From Peptococcaceae bacterium (lineage in GTDB: Bacteria; Bacillota; Desulfotomaculia; Desulfotomaculales; UBA12532): 8,584 nt of DNA. Below the pieces are notes generated by a model. It saw only the letters and a list, made by a program, of their open reading frames with translations, ran no database searches and was not told the origin of the DNA. The translations under genes and the position numbers were made by a program. Positions 1 through 4,788 of the stretch are shown in pieces. The stretch's first letter is position 1, and each line of letters opens with the position of its first letter. The stretch is from NCBI GenBank assembly GCA_003445475.1, contig DMDP01000010.1:1-8584 (forward strand), in the 5' to 3' direction.

Positions 1-1913
1 TAGAAGGAGTCATCTGCCGCCATCCGTTCGTGGCAGGCCGCAACTCGGTTGTGGTTCTGGACGAGTACGTTTCTCTGGAGCAGGGAACCGGTTGCGTGCA
101 TATCGCCCCCGGCCACGGCACCGAAGACTTTGAGATCGGCCGGCGCTACAACCTGCCGGTCATATCACCGATTAACGCGCAGGGGTATTTTACGGAAGAG
201 GGCGGCATTTTCGCAGGGCGGTTTTATCTCGAGACGAACAAGGACATTTTATCCGAACTGACACGTCACGGCGCGCTTGTGTGGCAGGAGACGATTACCC
301 ACCAGTACCCCCATTGTTGGCGTTGCAAAAACCCCGTCTTCTTCCGGGCCACCGAACAATGGTTCGCTTCCATCGACGGGTTCCGCGAGGATTTGCTGGC
401 GGCCGTGGACAGGGTCAGGTGGATTCCTTCCTGGGGGCGGGACCGGATCTACAACATGGTCGCCAACCGAAGCGACTGGTGCATTTCGCGGCAACGATTC
501 TGGGGTGTACCCCTGCCCATTTTCTACTGCGCGGCTTGCGGCGAAGCGGTCATTACCCAGGAAACCATCAGCCACTTACAGGACCTTTTCCGCGAGCACG
601 GGTCTGACGTCTGGTTTGCCCGCGACGCGCACGAGTTAATCCCTCCCGGGATGCGGTGCCCGGCGTGCGGCGGCACGGAGTTCACTAAGGAAACAGATAC
701 AATGGATGTCTGGTTCGATTCCGGGTCGAGCCACTGGGCCGTGCTTACCCAGCCCGAGTATTGGCCGGGCCAGCGGTGGCCGGCGGACCTGTATCTGGAG
801 GGTAGCGACCAGCATCGTGGTTGGTTCAACTCGAGCCTTACCACCGCGGTGGCGGTAACCGGCGACCCGCCGTACGGCGCGGTGCTCACGCATGGATTTG
901 TTGTTGACGAACAGGGCCGGAAGATGTCCAAGTCTTTGGGCAACGTCGTGGACCCGCTGGAAGTCATGAAAGAGCTGGGAGCGGACATCTTGCGCCTGTG
1001 GGTCTGCTCTGCAGACTACCGCACCGATCTGGCGGCGTCATCGAACATTTTGGCCCAAACCGCAGAGGCCTACCGGAAGATACGTAATACCTTCAGGTTC
1101 CTTCTGGGCAACCTGTACGACTTCGACCCGGTACGTGACAGGGTGCCTTACGAAAGACTCTTGGAGTTGGACCGCTATGCCTTGCTGAAACTGCACCGTG
1201 TCATAGAGCGCGTGACCAAAGCATATGCGGAATACGAGTTTCACCTGGTCGCTCACACGGTTTACAACTATTGCGTAACCGATCTCAGCGCTTTCTATCT
1301 TAACGTACTGAAGGATCGCCTGTACTGCGAAGAGGCGGCCTCATTGCCGCGGCGGTCTGCCCAGACGGTCTTATACGATATACTGTACGCCCTGGTTCGC
1401 CTGCTCACGCCGGTACTTGCCTTTACGACGGAAGAAGTCTGGCGCTACATACCGGTCGCCGGCGAAAAGCCTGTGAGCGTGCAGTTGTGCGATATGCCCG
1501 AGGTGCAGCCCGAGTTCATCGACCCCGAACTGGAGGACCGTTGGGAACGACTGCTGGTCGTACGCGACGAAGTGATGCGTGCGCTTGAGTCCTTGCGGAA
1601 ACAGAAAGTAATCCGCGATTCGCTTGAAGCGGCGGTAAAGCTGTTTGCGGGTAAGGAACTCTACCGGTTGCTGTCTGCGTACCGGCAGCAACTACCCTCC
1701 ATCCTTATCGTTTCGGATGTGGACGTCTTGGGGCTGGACGAAGCCGGTCCTACGACGGTGGCTACCGGTCAGGAAGACTTGCGCCTGGCGGTGGAGCGGG
1801 CGCCTGGGGAGAAATGTGCCCGCTGCTGGGTTTATAGCGAGGACGTGGGTCGAGACCCCAACTTCCCGGACGTCTGCCCCCGATGCGCGGGCGTGTTGCG
1901 GCGTATGGGATAA
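1..1913 (+). CDS. ileS: Isoleucyl-tRNA synthetase, C-terminal part (5' end outside window)
   Basis: This cytoplasmic class I aminoacyl-tRNA synthetase charges tRNA-Ile with isoleucine and edits misactivated valine. The frame is open from the left edge (first full codon at position 3) to a TAA at 1911-1913, giving 636 residues. IleS proteins are usually about 920-940 residues, so roughly 290 are missing, including the HIGH motif. Visible landmarks in order are the editing-domain motif GTGCVHIAPGHGTEDF (codons at about 87-134) with the His and the second acidic residue kept; CxxC pairs in the connective region (CAACG, CPACGG); DVWFDSGSSHW; GSDQHRGWFNSSL; the KMSKS signature at 921-935; the anticodon-binding domain; and a C-terminal zinc finger with cysteine pairs CARC and CPRC at 1815-1886. 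The last 222 bp are overlapped on the other strand by the transglycosylase frame. No break is seen. Identity is very secure. Confidence 0.98.
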   Translation, partial: EGVICRHPFVAGRNSVVVLDEYVSLEQGTGCVHIAPGHGTEDFEIGRRYNLPVISPINAQGYFTEEGGIFAGRFYLETNKDILSELTRHGALVWQETITHQYPHCWRCKNPVFFRATEQWFASIDGFREDLLAAVDRVRWIPSWGRDRIYNMVANRSDWCISRQRFWGVPLPIFYCAACGEAVITQETISHLQDLFREHGSDVWFARDAHELIPPGMRCPACGGTEFTKETDTMDVWFDSGSSHWAVLTQPEYWPGQRWPADLYLEGSDQHRGWFNSSLTTAVAVTGDPPYGAVLTHGFVVDEQGRKMSKSLGNVVDPLEVMKELGADILRLWVCSADYRTDLAASSNILAQTAEAYRKIRNTFRFLLGNLYDFDPVRDRVPYERLLELDRYALLKLHRVIERVTKAYAEYEFHLVAHTVYNYCVTDLSAFYLNVLKDRLYCEEAASLPRRSAQTVLYDILYALVRLLTPVLAFTTEEVWRYIPVAGEKPVSVQLCDMPEVQPEFIDPELEDRWERLLVVRDEVMRALESLRKQKVIRDSLEAAVKLFAGKELYRLLSAYRQQLPSILIVSDVDVLGLDEAGPTTVATGQEDLRLAVERAPGEKCARCWVYSEDVGRDPNFPDVCPRCAGVLRRMG

Positions 1914-2465
1914 TCCGGTTGTCAGATCCTTGTACAAATAGCGGTAAAGCCGTTGGGTCCACAGTACCTTGCGCACGAACTGCCTGGTTTCGGGAAAGGG
2001 GATCTGGTCGAGGGCGTACCGTTCGCCTCTCCAGCGGGTTTCCTGTAACCATGCGTGGACGTTCCCAAGGCCGCCGTTATAGGCGGCCAGTACCAGGATG
2101 ACGTTGCCGTTAAATTCCCGGAACAGGTAGGCGAGGTACCGTGTCCCCAGCCTGATGTTGTACGCCGGATCGTAGAGATAATCGGCCTTGAAACCCTGTT
2201 CTCCGTAATACTCTGCTATCCACCGCCCTGTTTCCGGCAAGATCTGCATCAGGCCGCGGGCATCCTCGGCCGACCGGGCACGGGAATCAAAGTTGCTCTC
2301 GGTTTTGATAATGGCGGCTACGAGGTAAGGATCGAGATTATACTGGCGGGCGTGGTACTGGATGAGTTCACGATAGTGGAACGGGTAATAGTGGCGGCCG
2401 ATGCGGTCGAGGTTAAGGAAAAGCACGGCCAGGAAAAGGAGAAAAACCCACCACAGGTTACGCAA
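1692..2465 (-). CDS. Membrane-anchored lytic transglycosylase (Slt/GH23 type) with antisense C-terminal extension
   Basis: Lytic transglycosylases cleave the MurNAc-GlcNAc bond of peptidoglycan, leaving 1,6-anhydro-MurNAc. The 257-residue product has a hydrophobic N-terminal segment (residues 4-18), so it is probably anchored and acts outside the membrane. The Slt-type core follows: IIKTESNFD with likely catalytic Glu56, the GLMQILPET motif at 71-79, the LAAYNGGLGNV motif at 126-136, and the closing IPFPETRQFVRKV helix. The family fold ends near residue 181. The remaining 76 residues are basic and featureless, and from residue 184 they are encoded antisense to the ileS 3' end. The start is a TTG at 2465 with GGAG ten bases upstream, inside the last codons of coaE, whose stop lies 7 bp away. 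It is the last gene of the minus-strand block. The core assignment is secure, but the true C-terminus is doubtful: a TGA in the +1 frame just after residue 180 suggests a past or artefactual frameshift. Confidence 0.9.
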   Translation of the reverse strand: MRNLWWVFLLFLAVLFLNLDRIGRHYYPFHYRELIQYHARQYNLDPYLVAAIIKTESNFDSRARSAEDARGLMQILPETGRWIAEYYGEQGFKADYLYDPAYNIRLGTRYLAYLFREFNGNVILVLAAYNGGLGNVHAWLQETRWRGERYALDQIPFPETRQFVRKVLWTQRLYRYLYKDLTTGLSHTPQHARASGADVREVGVSTHVLAINPAAGTFLPRRPLHRQAQVFLTGSHRRRTGFVQPQDVHIRNDKDGG

Positions 2466-2472
2466 TGCCGTA

Positions 2473-3072
2473 TCACTCCGGGTGAAGCATCATCCAGGTC
2501 TTTATAACCCGGTCCCGGAGAGCTGTCAAGGAGCCGCTATTGTCGATTATCCGGTGGGCCTGTTTGCTTTTTTCCTCCTGGGGCAGCTGGGACTTTAGCA
2601 TGCCACGGGCGGTTTCAAGGTTGAGGCCCCGCGCCAGGAGGCGCTCAATCTTTACGTTTTCCGGGGCGGTCACCACCCAGACCTCGTCTACGTACCGGTC
2701 GAGTCCGGTTTCAATCAGGAGCGGTGCCTCGATAACCATTACCCCGGGCCGGCTGCGGGCGGCCCGGATCTCTTTTTTTATGGCCTTCAGAATGGCGGGA
2801 TGCACGAGCCGGTTCAGTTTGCGGCGAGCGTCGGGGTTGCTAAAAACAAGTTTTGCCAGTTGTGTCCGGTTAAGGCTACCGTCGGCGTTCAGGTACGCGG
2901 GCCCAAAAGATTGGGCAATCCTCCGTAGCAGCGGCGTACCCGGGGCGGTCAGTTTGCGGGCGATGTCGTCGGCATCAATGACCTCGGCCCCCAGACCCGC
3001 CAGAATCTTACTTACGGTAGACTTGCCGCTTCCCGCATCCCCGGTGAGACCGATAATAAGCAGAGACAACAC
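2473..3072 (-). CDS. coaE: Dephospho-CoA kinase
   Basis: CoaE phosphorylates the 3'-hydroxyl of the dephospho-CoA ribose with ATP, the last step of coenzyme A synthesis, in the cytoplasm. The product is about 199 residues, close to the family norm of about 200. A P-loop lies near the N-terminus (GLTGDAGSGKST, with D-A where G-I is usual). It is followed by VIDADDIARKL (CoA-site acidic residues), the HPAI motif, EAPLLIETGLD, and the lid/adenine region LLARGLNLETARGMLKSQL with IIDNSGSL near the end. The frame is open back to an ATG-like start at 3135, but that would overlap ytaF by 44 bp and add an unrelated leader. GTG at 3072 or TTG at 3069 places the P-loop normally; neither has ideal spacing to the AAGAAAGG upstream, so the start is uncertain by a codon or more. 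It lies about 20 bp after ytaF and 7 bp before the transglycosylase, consistent with one transcript. Confidence 0.95.
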   Translation of the reverse strand: MLSLLIIGLTGDAGSGKSTVSKILAGLGAEVIDADDIARKLTAPGTPLLRRIAQSFGPAYLNADGSLNRTQLAKLVFSNPDARRKLNRLVHPAILKAIKKEIRAARSRPGVMVIEAPLLIETGLDRYVDEVWVVTAPENVKIERLLARGLNLETARGMLKSQLPQEEKSKQAHRIIDNSGSLTALRDRVIKTWMMLHPE

Positions 3073-3091
3073 CCTTTCTTGCCGGTAGTTC

Positions 3092-3715
3092 TCACGGCAG
3101 GGAACGGCGCACGAGACGGATGACGCCGAGCGCAATTAATAGGTAACCCGGCAATTTTCCGAGCTTGTGACCGATTCTGGCAACCGAATGACGCCCCAGG
3201 TTCAAGCCCAGCGCCGCGAACACAAACGTGCCTGTGCCGACTATAACGGGAGTAACGATCGCAAACGGACCCATTAGTCCCAGGGCAAATCCGGCGGCAA
3301 AGCTATCCATTGCCAGGGCCAGGCCCAGTAACCCGGCCTCGCGCAGTGAGAGGGTGCCGGAGCGGTCCAGGTCGGCGTGCAGCGGTTCAAACAGCACCTG
3401 AACCACCATGCCCAGCGGTGGGATGCGCAACTGAAAAACCCGTTCGCGCGCTCCGCGCGTCGTCTGGCAAAGAAGACACAATCCAATCAGAATGAGCAAG
3501 ATGCCGCCTGCGGTTTCCGCGACGAAGGCCGGCGTGGCAAAGGCGACGAGATTACCCAGGGCCCCTGAAATGGCCACGGCAACGGTCGACAGAAAGCCGA
3601 TGGTTAAAAGCGAGCTTACAGGCATCCTGATCTGCTTCAACCCGTACGCCAGGCCTGCACCAAAGCTGTCTACGCTTAAGGCAAAGCCGAAAAGCACCAA
3701 GGTGGTCAGGTCCAC
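3092..3715 (-). CDS. ytaF: YtaF-type sporulation membrane protein (MntP-related)
   Basis: The 207-residue protein is strongly hydrophobic, with about six predicted membrane helices in two halves. Each half begins with a related motif: ALSVDSFGAGLAYG around Asp16 and ALAMDSFAAGFALG around Asp137. This internal duplication is typical of the MntP/YtaF family. MntP exports manganese, but the length, the polA-mutM-coaE neighbourhood and the middle loop point to the YtaF branch known from spore formers, whose transport substrate I cannot state. The loop between the halves contains DLDRSGTLSLRE (115-126), which fits an EF-hand-like calcium loop. The start is GTG at 3715 with a very strong GGGAGGG Shine-Dalgarno sequence about 7 bases upstream; that sequence is also one arm of a perfect inverted repeat. 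The 113-bp gap before this gene is the only sizeable one in the minus-strand block. Family is confident; function in sporulation is inferred from known relatives. Confidence 0.9.
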   Translation of the reverse strand: MDLTTLVLFGFALSVDSFGAGLAYGLKQIRMPVSSLLTIGFLSTVAVAISGALGNLVAFATPAFVAETAGGILLILIGLCLLCQTTRGARERVFQLRIPPLGMVVQVLFEPLHADLDRSGTLSLREAGLLGLALAMDSFAAGFALGLMGPFAIVTPVIVGTGTFVFAALGLNLGRHSVARIGHKLGKLPGYLLIALGVIRLVRRSLP

Positions 3716-3721
3716 GATTTC

Positions 3722-3765
3722 TCCCTCCCGCGCCTCTGTTGCTTTTCCTAAACTATGGGGAGGGA
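3722..3765 (-). promoter_or_regulatory. Inverted repeat that would sequester the ytaF ribosome binding site
   Basis: On the minus strand TCCCTCCC (3765-3758) is the exact complement of GGGAGGGA (3729-3722), with 28 bases between. The second arm contains the Shine-Dalgarno sequence and ends six bases before the GTG start. In RNA this forms an eight-pair stem, six G-C and two A-U, that would block ribosome access unless opened. The pairing is seen directly; the regulatory role is inferred. Confidence 0.45.
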
Positions 3766-3784
3766 TGACCTTTGGTGCCTGGGC

Positions 3785-3826
3785 TAACCGGCTGTCGGTC
3801 GTCGGGACTCAGCCGTCGGGGGGCAG
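3785..3826 (+). repeat. Degenerate 7-bp tandem array, GTCGGNN on plus strand
   Basis: GTCGG occurs at 3794, 3801 and 3815, with a degenerate CTCAG at 3808, so the cores fall on a strict 7-base period. Looser units continue on both sides. It shares the GTCGGNN consensus with the array at 3917-3951 but lies in the opposite orientation. It sits in the mutM-ytaF gap. Confidence 0.5.
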
Positions 3827-3828
3827 GT

Positions 3829-4773
3829 TCAGGTTTCCCCCCTCGACGTTCGATACCTGTTTTCGATGGGTTCCCGGTCGTCTCGTGGCGAAGGCGCAGG
3901 CTTTGCGCTTTTGTTTTCCTCCGGCGTGCGACGTCCGACCTCCGGCGTCCGTTCTGGCTGGCAGTGCGGACAGAAATAGGTCCCCCGCCCGCCGACCTTT
4001 ATACGGGCGATGGGTTGGCCGCAGCGCGGGCAGGCCTGATGATTTCTACCGTAAACCCGGAGCAGGTTCTGGTAAGATCCTTCCTGTCCGGTACCGTCCA
4101 CGTAGTCGCGGACACTGGTGCCTCCGTACGCTATACCTTCTTGCAACACCTCCCGGATGGCCTGGTAGAGGGCGCGCGTTTCCCGCGCGGTTAAGGACCC
4201 TGCCGGCCGTACCGGATGGATCTGCGCCCGGTGAAGCGCTTCGTCTGTGTATATGTTGCCGAGGCCGGCAATCAAGGTTTGATCGAGCAGTACGGCCTTA
4301 ACACTCCTTTTGCGCCCGGAAAGCGCCTTGGCGAGCGTTTCCAATCGGAAGGTACTGTCAAGGGGTTCCGCGCCCAGATCCCTTAACCCGGGCACAAGCT
4401 GCAGGCGGTCGGCGGGAACCAGCCAAACGCGGCCGAACTGGCGGGGATCGGTGAAGCGCAAACGCCCTCGGTTCAGGCGCCAGACGATATGGGTGTGTTT
4501 GGGCAGCGGTCCCCCTTCCGGCTCGTACACGAGCTGACCGCTCATCCGCAGGTGAACGACTAGCGCTGCCCCACCTGCAAGATGGGCAATAATGTACTTT
4601 CCTCGCCGCTCGAGTTCCAGGAATGCTTTGCCCGGCAAAGTGGTCTGCAAGGAAACGATATCGGGAGAAGCCAGCACTTTCGGCAGGTAAACGTCAACGC
4701 TTACGATGCGCAGCCCTTTCAGGGCCACCCGCAAGTGGCGGACAATCGTTTCTACCTCGGGCAACTCCGGCAC
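3829..4773 (-). CDS. mutM: Formamidopyrimidine-DNA glycosylase (Fpg/MutM) with extended C-terminus
   Basis: MutM removes oxidised purines such as 8-oxoguanine and formamidopyrimidines, then cuts the abasic strand by beta/delta elimination. The sequence begins MPELPEVE, so Pro2 (nucleophile after Met removal) and Glu3 are present, and Lys59 follows in ERRGKY. The helix-two-turn-helix region is at about 165-187 (QTLIAGLGNIYTDE). A zinc finger carries Cys248, Cys251, Cys268 and Cys271, with its conserved Arg at 263. The family normally ends a few residues after the last cysteine, at about 270-280 residues. Here the frame continues to 314 with a charged, proline-rich, probably disordered tail, part of which (275-286) is encoded by a 7-bp tandem repeat. 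The start is GTG at 4773 with AAGGTGA just upstream, 15 bp after the polA stop, so the two are surely co-transcribed. Function is confident; the tail looks acquired. Confidence 0.97.
   Translation of the reverse strand: MPELPEVETIVRHLRVALKGLRIVSVDVYLPKVLASPDIVSLQTTLPGKAFLELERRGKYIIAHLAGGAALVVHLRMSGQLVYEPEGGPLPKHTHIVWRLNRGRLRFTDPRQFGRVWLVPADRLQLVPGLRDLGAEPLDSTFRLETLAKALSGRKRSVKAVLLDQTLIAGLGNIYTDEALHRAQIHPVRPAGSLTARETRALYQAIREVLQEGIAYGGTSVRDYVDGTGQEGSYQNLLRVYGRNHQACPRCGQPIARIKVGGRGTYFCPHCQPERTPEVGRRTPEENKSAKPAPSPRDDREPIENRYRTSRGET
3917..3951 (-). repeat. 7-bp tandem repeat inside the mutM 3' end
   Basis: On the minus strand five consecutive heptamers read CGGACGC, CGGAGGT, CGGACGT, CGCACGC and CGGAGGA, a consensus of CGGASGY (equivalently GTCGGAS in another phase). 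Because 21 bases is three units, the protein shows a seven-residue repeat, RTPEVGR then RTPEENK (275-288). It lies entirely in the part of MutM beyond the normal family end. Confidence 0.75.
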
Positions 4774-4788
4774 TTCGTCACCTTCCGT

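Larger units (their letters stand above)
3716..3828 (-). promoter_or_regulatory. mutM-ytaF intergenic leader
   Basis: This 113-bp gap separates the mutM stop from the ytaF GTG, while the other gaps in the block are 7-20 bp. Reading towards ytaF it holds a degenerate heptamer array, then an arm TCCCTCCC, a 28-base spacer, and the complementary arm GGGAGGGA, which is the ytaF ribosome binding site. I see no convincing -35/-10 pair, no intrinsic terminator with a T-run, and nothing resembling the yybP-ykoY manganese riboswitch. Confidence 0.5.

Noticed and set aside
524..988. 154-codon minus-strand frame inside ileS
   Set aside because: It is antisense to the conserved IleS catalytic core with no independent support.
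3073..3135. Upstream coaE start at 3135
   Set aside because: It would overlap ytaF by 44 bp and add 21 residues unlike the CoaE family, which begins a few residues before the P-loop.
3716..3828. yybP-ykoY manganese riboswitch before the MntP-related gene
   Set aside because: I could not find the conserved internal-loop sequences of that riboswitch, and the leader is better described by the RBS-pairing stem and heptamer repeats.
3716..3828. Intrinsic terminator after mutM
   Set aside because: GC-rich pairing exists, but no run of T follows on the minus strand before the ytaF RBS.
3917..3951. CRISPR array
   Set aside because: Units are only 7 bp and directly adjacent, with no spacers.
3492..4301. 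269-codon open frame on the plus strand across ytaF and mutM
   Set aside because: It is antisense to two confidently identified genes, has no recognisable domain and has the Arg/Pro/Ser-rich make-up of a shadow frame in GC-rich DNA.
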